Assembly: GCF_048553275.1 (NCBI RefSeq)
Contig: NZ_JBLZMW010000021.1
Span: forward strand, 1 to 64,000
Source: Pacificoceanicola sp048553275
GTDB lineage: Bacteria > Pseudomonadota > Alphaproteobacteria > Rhodobacterales > Rhodobacteraceae
Length of the DNA: 64,000 bases
Reading direction: 5' to 3'
Shown: positions 52,266-60,313 of the stretch, in pieces
How the letters are laid out: every line of letters begins with the position of its first letter
How positions within the stretch are numbered: the first letter of the stretch is position 1
The notes under the pieces: model-generated
The model's database searches: none
What the model was told of the DNA's origin: nothing
The model's input: the letters and a program-made list of their open reading frames with translations, nothing else
Made by a program: the position numbers and the translations under genes

Positions 52266-52700
52266 TCAGTGACCCATGATCATACCTTCAAGCGCGCTTT
52301 TCTCCATCGCAAGCTCGGACAGCCGCGCCTTGACCACGTCTCCGATGGTGATCAACCCGATCATCACGCCGTCCTCGACCACGGGCATATGGCGAAATCG
52401 CCCCTCGGTCATCTTGCTCAGCACCGCATCGGCACTGTCGGCACGGGTGCAGGTCACCAGCTTGCGCGTCATGTAGCTGTCAACGGTTTCCGTCATGCAT
52501 GACGCACCATGGGCGGCCAACACACGCACGATATCGCGCTCGGACAGAATGCCGATGGCGTCCTTGCCGGTGTCCGACACCACCACCGTTCCGATCCGCT
52601 TTTCGGCCAGCATCTTCGCGGCGTCTTCGATGAGGGTTCCGGGTTTGACCGTGACCACGCCCTCCGAGCCTTTACTCTTGAGAATGTTCTGGACTTGCAT
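52266..52700 (-). CDS. CBS-domain pair protein
   Basis: A 144-residue protein made of two CBS repeats (GTVVVSDTGKDAIGILSERDIVRVLA and GRFRHMPVVEDGVMIGLITIGDVVKAR). Such stand-alone pairs bind adenosyl ligands and act as energy sensors; the partner is unknown. AGGAGACG precedes the start. Confidence 0.88.
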   Translation of the reverse strand: MQVQNILKSKGSEGVVTVKPGTLIEDAAKMLAEKRIGTVVVSDTGKDAIGILSERDIVRVLAAHGASCMTETVDSYMTRKLVTCTRADSADAVLSKMTEGRFRHMPVVEDGVMIGLITIGDVVKARLSELAMEKSALEGMIMGH

Positions 52701-52762
52701 CGGTCGTCTCCTTTTGTGCTGCCTGGCGTCAAGCGTCCTTCAGGGTGCGGCATTCTGTCAAG

Positions 52763-53668
52763 TCAGACGTTTTGGCAAAAGGCCTCCAGACGCGCCAATT
52801 CCACGCGCATCCCGTCGACAAGCGCCTTTGCAAAACGATTCATCCGTTCGTGCCTGCGATCATCCGTATGCCGCACCAGGTAAAAACTACGTTTCAAGCT
52901 GACCACATCGGTCAGAACCCGGCGCAGGCCCGGCGCGGTCGGCAAAGCGAAATCATGCACGATCCCGAGCCCCGCCCCCTGCCGGACCCAATTGAATTGT
53001 ACCGAAACCGAATTCGAGGCCAGGGGCACCCGCGTGAGCCCAAGCTCGCCGAGGTAATCGAGTTCCTTGTCAAAGATCATATCCGGGATGTAGCCAGCGA
53101 TGCGATGACCGTTCAGGTCATTTACCGCACGAATTGGGGCGTTTCTCGCAAGATAGTCCTCCGATGCGGCAAAATGCAGACGGTAATCGGTAATCTTCTG
53201 CACCATGAGCCGCCCGGCCGTGGGCGCGCTCACTGCGATCGCCATATCCGCCTCGCGCCGTGACAGGTTCACCACCCTCGGCAAGGCCACAATCTGAACT
53301 TCGAGATCCGGGTTCTCATCGGCGATGGCGGCGCAGACCTGTGGCAGCAGAAAATTGGCGCAGCCGTCGGGCGCACCGATCCGCACCTGGCCGCTCAACC
53401 CCTCGGCCCCGCCGCGCACCGCTTCCATCGCCAGCGACAGAGCCTGCTCGGCTGCCTCCGCATGGCGCAGCATCCGCTCGCCCGGCTCGCTCAGCGCATA
53501 GCCCTGCTGGCTCTTGACGAAAAGCGCTGCGCCCAATCCCTGCTCCAGCCGCGCAATCCGCCGCCCCACCGTCGCCGGATCCATACGCAGCACCCGTCCG
53601 GCGGCAGACAGGCTCTCGCCCCGCGCCACCGCCAGAAAAATCCGCAGATCATCCCAACTCTCCGACAT
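52763..53668 (-). CDS. LysR-family regulator next to mmsA
   Basis: A 301-residue regulator. The helix-turn-helix spans about 6-65 (LRIFLAVARGESLSAAGRVLRMDPATVGRRIARLEQGLGAALFVKS) and the effector domain the rest. The start at 53668 (MSESWDDL) has AAGGAAAGG upstream; two earlier ATGs in frame would run through a putative operator. It is divergent from mmsA, 101 nt apart, and likely controls valine catabolism. Confidence 0.87.
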   Translation of the reverse strand: MSESWDDLRIFLAVARGESLSAAGRVLRMDPATVGRRIARLEQGLGAALFVKSQQGYALSEPGERMLRHAEAAEQALSLAMEAVRGGAEGLSGQVRIGAPDGCANFLLPQVCAAIADENPDLEVQIVALPRVVNLSRREADMAIAVSAPTAGRLMVQKITDYRLHFAASEDYLARNAPIRAVNDLNGHRIAGYIPDMIFDKELDYLGELGLTRVPLASNSVSVQFNWVRQGAGLGIVHDFALPTAPGLRRVLTDVVSLKRSFYLVRHTDDRRHERMNRFAKALVDGMRVELARLEAFCQNV

Positions 53669-53677
53669 CGCCTTTCC

Positions 53678-53691
53678 TTGCATTTTTGCAA
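53678..53691. promoter_or_regulatory. Inverted-repeat operator TTGCA-N4-TGCAA, copy 1
   Basis: TTGCA, tttt, TGCAA lies in the mmsA/LysR divergent region, just upstream of the LysR start. A partial copy, GCAttttTGCAAG, lies at 53722-53734 nearer mmsA. The same 14-bp pattern recurs upstream of the acyl-CoA dehydrogenase at 58991. Confidence 0.65.
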
Positions 53692-53769
53692 AACCCTTTT
53701 GCCAATTTTTGGCTTTATTCGGCATTTTTGCAAGAATAGTCTCGGCCTCAACGAATTAAGGAGGATTCC

Positions 53770-55269
53770 ATGACCGAACTGACCAACTGGATCAATGGCG
53801 CCCACGTCAAGAGCACGTCGGGCCGTTTTTCGGATGTCTACAACCCCGCCACCGGCGAAGTGCAGGCACAGACGCCGCTGTCGAGCGTCGATGAGCTGAA
53901 CGACGCCGTCGCAAAGGCCGTCGAAGCGCAAAAGGCATGGGGTGCGACCAACCCGCAACGCCGCGCCCGCGTGATGATGAAGTTCGGTGCCCTTATCAAC
54001 GAGCATATGGACGAGCTGGCAGAATTGGTGTCGCGTGAGCATGGCAAGACACTGCCCGACGCGCGTGGCGACGTGCAGCGCGGCCTTGAGGTTGTTGAGG
54101 TCTGCATGGGTGCGCCGAGCCTGCTCAAAGGCGAATTCACCGACGATGGCGGCCCCGGGATCGATCTCTATTCCATGCGCCAGCCGCTCGGCGTGGTTGC
54201 GGGCATCACACCCTTCAACTTCCCGGCGATGATCCCGCTGTGGAAAATGGCCCCGGCGCTGTCCTGCGGCAACGCCATGATCCTCAAACCCTCCGAGCGT
54301 GTGCCCTCCACCGCGCTGCGTCTCGCCGAACTGCTGCAAGAGGCCGGGCTGCCCGATGGCGTGCTGCAGGTGGTCAACGGCGACAAGTCCGTGGTCGATG
54401 CGATCCTCGACAACGAAGACATCGCCGGCGTCGGGTTCGTTGGCTCCACCCCGATCGCCCAGTACATCTATGGCCGTGCCGCCAACAACGGCAAGCGCGC
54501 GCAGTGTTTTGGCGGAGCCAAGAACCACATGATCATCATGCCAGATGCGGACATCGAAAAGGCCGCCGACGCGCTGGTCGGGGCCGGATACGGCGCTGCT
54601 GGCGAGCGCTGCATGGCGATCTCCGTTGCCGTGCCGGTTGGCAAGGACACCGCCGACAAGCTGATCGAGGCGCTGGTTCCGCGCGTCGAGAAACTGCGCG
54701 TCGGACCCTACACCTCCGATCAGGAAATGGACTACGGCCCGGTCATCACCGCCGCTTCCAAGGCGCGGATCGAAGGTCTCATCGCCTCCGGCGTGGAGCA
54801 AGGCGCGGATCTTCTGATCGACGGGCGCGGCTTCGAGCTGCAGGGCTATGAGAACGGCTTCTTCTGTGGTCCGTCGCTCTTTGACAACGTCACGCCGGAC
54901 ATGGAGATCTACCGCGAAGAGATCTTCGGTCCGGTGCTGAGCCAGGTCCGCGCCGAGACCTATGAGGACGCGCTGAACCTTGTGATCGACAACCCCTATG
55001 GCAATGGCACGGCGATCTACACCGCCGATGGCGACACCGCGCGCGATTTTGCCCATCGGGTCAATGTCGGCATGGTCGGCATCAACTTCCCGATCCCCGT
55101 GCCGCTGTCCTATCACACCTTCGGCGGCTGGAAGAAATCGGCATTCGGCGATTTGAACCAATACGGCCCCGACGCCTTCCGCTTCTATACCAAGACCAAG
55201 ACGGTCACGGCGCGCTGGTTCTCCGGCATCAAGGAAGGTGGCGAATTCAACTTCAAGGCGATGGACTGA
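53770..55269 (+). CDS. mmsA: Methylmalonate-semialdehyde dehydrogenase (CoA-acylating)
   Basis: A 499-residue aldehyde dehydrogenase making propionyl-CoA from methylmalonate semialdehyde in valine breakdown. Features are GVVAGITPFNFPAMIPLWK, VGFVGSTPIAQYIY, the catalytic cysteine in AAGERCMAISVAVPVG, and EIFGPVLSQVRA. The start has a perfect AAGGAGG site. Length is normal for MmsA. Confidence 0.95.
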   Translation: MTELTNWINGAHVKSTSGRFSDVYNPATGEVQAQTPLSSVDELNDAVAKAVEAQKAWGATNPQRRARVMMKFGALINEHMDELAELVSREHGKTLPDARGDVQRGLEVVEVCMGAPSLLKGEFTDDGGPGIDLYSMRQPLGVVAGITPFNFPAMIPLWKMAPALSCGNAMILKPSERVPSTALRLAELLQEAGLPDGVLQVVNGDKSVVDAILDNEDIAGVGFVGSTPIAQYIYGRAANNGKRAQCFGGAKNHMIIMPDADIEKAADALVGAGYGAAGERCMAISVAVPVGKDTADKLIEALVPRVEKLRVGPYTSDQEMDYGPVITAASKARIEGLIASGVEQGADLLIDGRGFELQGYENGFFCGPSLFDNVTPDMEIYREEIFGPVLSQVRAETYEDALNLVIDNPYGNGTAIYTADGDTARDFAHRVNVGMVGINFPIPVPLSYHTFGGWKKSAFGDLNQYGPDAFRFYTKTKTVTARWFSGIKEGGEFNFKAMD

Positions 55270-55303
55270 CGCGTTAAAGCTGAACCATATCTGTAAAATC
55301 AGG

Positions 55304-55328
55304 CGGGCGCCGTACTTGGCGCCCGTTT
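55304..55328 (+). terminator. Terminator of mmsA
   Basis: CGGGCGCC, gtactt, GGCGCCCG, then TTT. It lies 34 nt past the mmsA stop. Confidence 0.75.
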
Positions 55329-55411
55329 GCCCTCAAGTCGCCTTGCCCAAGCGTCAACAAACTGCAACCCTAAGGCGGTAGAATCAAGTATTCGAAAGAG
55401 ACGGGCACCTC

Positions 55412-55879
55412 TTGACGATATCACTGTCGATCCATCCGGACCGCCGCCTCGCGTTTTTCCGGTTTCATGGCAACGTTGACACACGGCAAGGTGTCGAGGT
55501 GTTCGAGCGCTACATCGCTTCGCCGGAATTTTCGTCCGAATTCAAGATGTTGACCGACACCAGCGACCTCGAAACTGTCGAAACCGGATATCGCAGCATG
55601 CTCTCCAGCATCCTCGGCTTGCGCCGTTCATTGCGCACATTCCAAACGCCGGTGCGCAGCGTGATTTACGCCCGATCGGATGTCTTCTTCGGACTCGCCC
55701 GCATCCTGGAACAGATTCAGAACCCGATGTCGAAGATCAGTATTGTGGTCACCCGTGACGAAGCCGAAGCGCTGAGACTTGCCGGCCAGCCGGAGCGTAG
55801 CATGACGGCGTTCAAAAAAGCGGTGTCTCAGTGCCAGTCGGAAAAATCGGAGCGCAGGGGCGGCACGAGGCGCTTGTGA
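55412..55879 (+). CDS. Small SpoIIAA/STAS-like protein, paralogue 1
   Basis: A 155-residue protein. The pattern (IHPDRRLAFFRFHGNVDTRQGVEVFERY, FKMLTDTSDLETVETGYRSMLS, VIYARSDVFFGLARILEQI) alternates strands and helices like SpoIIAA/STAS-like domains and matches the gene at 56018 position by position in its general pattern. The start appears to be TTG at 55412, with a weak GAAAGAG site. Function unknown. Confidence 0.6.
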   Translation: MTISLSIHPDRRLAFFRFHGNVDTRQGVEVFERYIASPEFSSEFKMLTDTSDLETVETGYRSMLSSILGLRRSLRTFQTPVRSVIYARSDVFFGLARILEQIQNPMSKISIVVTRDEAEALRLAGQPERSMTAFKKAVSQCQSEKSERRGGTRRL

Positions 55880-56017
55880 TGCTGACTGACGGGCTGACCT
55901 GCAACAGCGCTATAAAGTATCACTAATAGGTGCTAGACATGTCCGGTACGCGCAACGCGGCCCGTCTTCACCAATGCGCTTTTCTAGCTTAACGATCAAC
56001 CAAACGGTCCCTTTTCC

Positions 56018-56452
56018 ATGGCTTTTCAACTCCGCATAGTCCCCGAACAACGCTGCATCGTGTATAGAATCGGGGCGGACTACAGAACCGACGATTGCCT
56101 CGCGGCGTGGAAAAGCATGGGCGACCAGCCCGGATATGCACCCGATTTCAACATCGTGACCGATCTACGCGACGTGCGGAGCTTCGAGGCGGATTATCAG
56201 CAACTCACGCAGCTTGCTCCCAACCTCGCCCATGTTCACAAACAGATGCCTGCCTCGGTCAATCACGTGATACTCACCGAGCGCGACGTGCAGTTCGGTG
56301 TGGCGCGCATGTATCAGCAAGTCGTCGAGAATACCGTCAAGTTCAACGTGTATGCCACGCGCGAATTGTGCTGCGCCGCGACAATCGTTTCTGTTCCCGA
56401 AGACACCCTGTCTGCCATTCTGGACACGATCAAAGTATCCAGAGAGGTGTGA
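56018..56452 (+). CDS. Small SpoIIAA/STAS-like protein, paralogue 2
   Basis: A 144-residue protein sharing the layout of paralogue 1: VPEQRCIVYRIGADYRTDDCLAAWKSM, FNIVTDLRDVRSFEADYQQLTQL, VILTERDVQFGVARMYQQV. It lies 138 nt after paralogue 1 and 104 nt before the ligase gene, on the same strand. Function unknown; the FG-AR motif (DVFFGLAR and DVQFGVAR) is common to both. Confidence 0.65.
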   Translation: MAFQLRIVPEQRCIVYRIGADYRTDDCLAAWKSMGDQPGYAPDFNIVTDLRDVRSFEADYQQLTQLAPNLAHVHKQMPASVNHVILTERDVQFGVARMYQQVVENTVKFNVYATRELCCAATIVSVPEDTLSAILDTIKVSREV

Positions 56453-56556
56453 TACCCGCGCGAAGCGGCGCTGCTCGCCCTGCGGCCCCCAGAATGCCGT
56501 TGCTCTCAACCCGTGTTTTGCGCTCAACTGACAGGCAGGATTTTGGGGAGACTGCG

Positions 56557-57684
56557 ATGACCGAACCGGACTTCACGCTGGGGATCGAAGAGGAATACCT
56601 GCTTGTCGATCTGGACAGTCTGACCCTGATCGAAGCGCCCGAGGGGCTGATGGAAGACTGTGCGGCCGAACTGGAAGACCAGGTCAGCCCGGAATTCCTG
56701 CAGTGCCAGATAGAAATCGGCACCAAGCCCTGCGCCGACATCGCCGAGGCCCGCGAGGATCTCAAACGCCTGCGCAGCGCTGTCGCGAAACACGCACGCA
56801 AGCGCGGAATGGCTCCGATTGCCGCCTCCTGTCACCCCCTGGCCGACTGGAAGAACCAAAGCCACACCGACAAGCAACGCTACAATGAACTGAGCCGGGA
56901 TCTCGGCGGGGTGGTCCGGCGGATGCTGATCTGCGGAATGCACGTGCATATCGGGCTGAATGATGATCCGCTGCGGGCGGACCTGATGCGGCAGATGAGC
57001 TATTTCCTGCCGCATCTGCTCGCGCTTTCGACCTCTTCACCGTTCTGGCAGGGGCAGGACACCGGTCTCGCCTCCTACCGTATTTCCGTCTTTGACAATC
57101 TGCCGCGCACCGGGCTGCCGCCGCAATTCGCCAATTGGCAGGACTACGAGCGTTCGGTGCAGATCCTGATCGACGTCGGCGTGATCGAGGACAGCAGCCG
57201 CATCTGGTGGGACCTGCGCCCCTCGGCCAGCTACCCGACGCTGGAAAGCCGGATCATGGATGTGCAGCCCCGGATGGAGGACACGCTGACGCTGGCGGCG
57301 CTGAACCAATGCCTGCTGCGGATGCTGTGGCGGCTGCGGGTAAAGAACCAGCGCTGGCGCATTTACGATCCCTTCCTGATCGGCGAAAACCGCTGGCGCG
57401 CGCAGCGCTATGGCGTCTCCGAAGGCATGATCGACTTCGGCGCCGCCGAGATCATCCCCTTCCCACAACTCATGGAAGAGTTGATCGAAATGGTCGAACA
57501 GGACGCGGGCATCCTGCGCTGCATGCGTGAAGTCGAACGGATCCGCGGCATCGCCGAGAGCGGCAACAGCGCAACACGGCAGCGGGCCGTGCTGCACGCC
57601 GCAAAAACCGAAGGCAAGGACCGCGAAGACCAGATGCGGGCGGTGGTGCAGCATCTCGTCGACGAGTTCCAGGCCGATCTGTAG
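56557..57684 (+). CDS. Carboxylate-amine ligase, YbdK/GCS2 type
   Basis: A 375-residue ATP-dependent ligase of the glutamate-cysteine ligase 2 family. FTLGIEEEYLLVD at the N-terminus, ICGMHVHIGL near residue 130 and WDLRPSASYPTLESRIMDVQPR near residue 225 are typical. E. coli YbdK has weak gamma-glutamylcysteine ligase activity; the physiological substrate is unknown. The start at 56557 has GGGGAG upstream. Confidence 0.87.
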   Translation: MTEPDFTLGIEEEYLLVDLDSLTLIEAPEGLMEDCAAELEDQVSPEFLQCQIEIGTKPCADIAEAREDLKRLRSAVAKHARKRGMAPIAASCHPLADWKNQSHTDKQRYNELSRDLGGVVRRMLICGMHVHIGLNDDPLRADLMRQMSYFLPHLLALSTSSPFWQGQDTGLASYRISVFDNLPRTGLPPQFANWQDYERSVQILIDVGVIEDSSRIWWDLRPSASYPTLESRIMDVQPRMEDTLTLAALNQCLLRMLWRLRVKNQRWRIYDPFLIGENRWRAQRYGVSEGMIDFGAAEIIPFPQLMEELIEMVEQDAGILRCMREVERIRGIAESGNSATRQRAVLHAAKTEGKDREDQMRAVVQHLVDEFQADL

Positions 57685-57812
57685 CACGGATGAGGGCGCT
57701 GCCCTCGCGCCTGCGGCGCTCACCCGGGATATTTTTGCAAAGAAGAAGCGCGAAGCGGTGGTCTTGATAATGGTCGCGCACTAGAACGACGGGCAGACGC
57801 TCGGAGCCACCC

Positions 57813-58946
57813 ATGACCATCGCCATTGCCACCTCGGATTACTTTGTGATGGGGGAGACCTTCATCAATCGCCATATTGAACACATGTTCGGCGGCGATA
57901 GCGTGGTGATCTGCGGCCGTTTCAACGGCACCGATCCCTACGGCAAACCGCTGTTCGAACGGCGCGGGCGGTTGTCGTTGAAGGACACGCTGCTGGCGCC
58001 TCTGGCCGCGCTCTCGGGGGCGGCGCTTCATGGAACCTCTCGCCTGCCGTACGGTGACAACCGCGCCGCCCTCGCGGCGTTTTTGCGTGCGCATGGCGTG
58101 TCCGCGATCCTTGCCGAATTCGGGACGCAGGCGCTTGTCGTGGCGCAGCTTGGCAACGATCTGGGCATTCCGGTCTTTACTTACTGGCGCGGCACCGATG
58201 CCTCCGCCGCCCTGACCTCGCGCCAGCGGGTACGTTCCTACCGGCTGATGATGCCGCGATTGGCGGGGATGTTCTCGGTCAGCCAGTTTCTGCTCGACAA
58301 TCTTGCCAAGCACGGTGTCAGGCATCCCAATGCCCATGTGGTGCCGTCCGGTGTCGATATCCGGCGCTTTTCCCCGGGCGAAAAGCGTGCCGGAACCTTC
58401 CTGGCCGTGGGCCGCATGGTCGAGAAGAAGGCGCCGCACATCACACTGAACGCTTTTGCCAAGGCCGCGAAGGGGCGCGCGGCGCATCTGACGTTTATCG
58501 GCGACGGGCCTTTGCTGGACCCATCACGGGCACAGGCCGAGGCGCTTGGCATCGCCGATCAGGTCACCTTCACCGGGGCGCTGCCGCATGACGCGGTGCG
58601 CGCGCACCTGCTGACCACCGAAGTCTTCCTGCAGCATTCGGTCACGGCGCAGAACGGCAACACCGAAGGGCTGCCAACGGCCATCCAGGAAGCGCTTGCC
58701 TGCGGCTGCATCACCCTGTCGACGCGCCATGCGGGCATCCCCGAAGCGGTCGAGCATGGGGTGAACGGGCTGCTGGTCGATGAATGGGACGAGGTGGGCT
58801 TTGCCACGCGGATCACAGAGATCCTGGACATGCCGGATCGCAGCGCCATGGCCCGGGCGGCGCGGGCCACCGCGGAGGCCAAGTTCGACAATGCGGCCGG
58901 GCTGGCGCGGGTGGAAAGTGTCATTCGCAACGCGCTGGTGGGTTAG
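57813..58946 (+). CDS. Glycosyltransferase family 4
   Basis: A 377-residue GT-B fold enzyme. The acceptor half starts MTIAIATSDYFVMGETFINRH. The donor half has FLAVGRMVEKKAPHITLNAF, LTFIGDGPLLD and TEGLPTAIQEALACGCITLSTRHAGIPEAVEHGVNGLLV, with the E-x7-E motif. It probably adds a sugar to a surface polysaccharide or lipid; no other glycan genes are nearby. Confidence 0.87.
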   Translation: MTIAIATSDYFVMGETFINRHIEHMFGGDSVVICGRFNGTDPYGKPLFERRGRLSLKDTLLAPLAALSGAALHGTSRLPYGDNRAALAAFLRAHGVSAILAEFGTQALVVAQLGNDLGIPVFTYWRGTDASAALTSRQRVRSYRLMMPRLAGMFSVSQFLLDNLAKHGVRHPNAHVVPSGVDIRRFSPGEKRAGTFLAVGRMVEKKAPHITLNAFAKAAKGRAAHLTFIGDGPLLDPSRAQAEALGIADQVTFTGALPHDAVRAHLLTTEVFLQHSVTAQNGNTEGLPTAIQEALACGCITLSTRHAGIPEAVEHGVNGLLVDEWDEVGFATRITEILDMPDRSAMARAARATAEAKFDNAAGLARVESVIRNALVG

Positions 58947-58990
58947 ACCTGCGTTATCGCAAACACATCCCCACGGATCAGAGGCATGCT

Positions 58991-59004
58991 TTGCATTATT
59001 GCAA
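58991..59004. promoter_or_regulatory. Inverted-repeat operator TTGCA-N4-TGCAA, copy 2
   Basis: TTGCA, ttat, TGCAA lies 92 nt upstream of the acyl-CoA dehydrogenase start. Two further TTGCATCC half-sites follow near 59012 and 59026. It matches copy 1 beside mmsA and the LysR gene. Confidence 0.65.
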
Positions 59005-59095
59005 AACCGCCTTGCATCCGCACCGCTTGCATCCCGATGCTCTTCGCGCGACAATCTGAACAAGCGTTCATTTTCTGCCGGGGAGGAAACAGACC

Positions 59096-60235
59096 ATGGA
59101 TTTCGCGCTCAGTGAGGAACAGACCGCTATCTTCGACATGGCCCATGCCTTCGGGCAGGAGCATATCGCACCGCATGCCCGGCAATGGGAGGCCGATGGC
59201 ACGATCCCCAAAACCCTCTGGCCGCAGCTCGCCGAATTGGGCTTTGGCGGTCTTTATGTCAGCGAAGAGGCGGGCGGCTCCGGGCTGACGCGGCTCGATG
59301 CGACGCTGGTTTTCGAGGCGCTGAGCATGGCCTGCCCTTCCGTCGCAGCCTTCCTGTCGATCCACAACATGTGCGCGCGCATGATCGACAGCTTCGGCTC
59401 GGACGAGATGAAGGCCCGCATCCTGCCCAAGGCGCTGACAATGGAGACGGTTCTGAGCTACTGCCTGACCGAGCCTGGCTCTGGATCCGATGCCGCCGCG
59501 CTCAAGACCCGCGCGGAGCGTACCAACGACGGCTACGCTGTCAATGGCACCAAGGCCTTCATCTCTGGAGGCGGCTATTCGGATGCTTACGTGGTCATGG
59601 CGCGCACCGGCGGCGACGGGCCCAAGGGGATTTCCGCGCTCTATGTCGAGGATGGCGCTCCGGGCTTGTCCTTTGGCGGGCTGGAAGAGAAGATGGGCTG
59701 GAAGTCCCAGCCCACGCGACAGGTTCAGTTCGACAACTGCGTCACCGCCGCCGAAAACCTGCTGGGCGAGGAAGGCAAAGGCTTTCGCTATGCCATGGCC
59801 GGTCTGGATGGTGGCCGCCTGAATATCTCCGCCTGCTCGCTCGGCGCGGCGCAAACCGCGTTGACCCTGACCCTGCAATACATGTCCGAACGCAAGGCCT
59901 TTGGCCAGAGCATCGACCAGTTTCAGGCGCTGCAATTCCGCCTCGCGGACATGGAGATCGAGCTGCAAGCCGCGCGCACCTTCCTGCGTCAGGCGGCCTG
60001 GAAGCTCGACACCGGCGCGCCGGATGCGACGAAATTCTGCGCCATGGCCAAGAAATTCGTGACCGAGGCCGGCAGCAGGACCGTGGATCAGTGCCTGCAG
60101 CTGCACGGCGGCTATGGATACCTGGCCGATTATGGCATCGAGAAGCTGGTGCGTGATCTGCGGGTGCATCAAATCCTCGAAGGCACCAATGAAATCATGC
60201 GCATGATCACGGCGAGAACCCTGCTTGCGCGCTGA
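59096..60235 (+). CDS. Acyl-CoA dehydrogenase, probably isobutyryl-CoA dehydrogenase
   Basis: A 379-residue FAD enzyme. TEPGSGSDAAALKTRAER is the typical FAD/acyl-CoA motif; ERKAFGQSIDQFQALQFRLADM and the C-terminal HQILEGTNEIMRMI (with the likely catalytic glutamate) are intact. Position directly before the hydrolase/dehydrogenase fusion and near mmsA supports isobutyryl-CoA as substrate. GGGAGGAAAC precedes the start. Confidence 0.9.
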   Translation: MDFALSEEQTAIFDMAHAFGQEHIAPHARQWEADGTIPKTLWPQLAELGFGGLYVSEEAGGSGLTRLDATLVFEALSMACPSVAAFLSIHNMCARMIDSFGSDEMKARILPKALTMETVLSYCLTEPGSGSDAAALKTRAERTNDGYAVNGTKAFISGGGYSDAYVVMARTGGDGPKGISALYVEDGAPGLSFGGLEEKMGWKSQPTRQVQFDNCVTAAENLLGEEGKGFRYAMAGLDGGRLNISACSLGAAQTALTLTLQYMSERKAFGQSIDQFQALQFRLADMEIELQAARTFLRQAAWKLDTGAPDATKFCAMAKKFVTEAGSRTVDQCLQLHGGYGYLADYGIEKLVRDLRVHQILEGTNEIMRMITARTLLAR

Positions 60236-60313
60236 GATCCGCAGCCCGATTTGCTCCAGGAACCCCGTAGCGTCCGTCACCGGAACCGCATTTTGTCCAA
60301 CCCGGAAGGCTTC

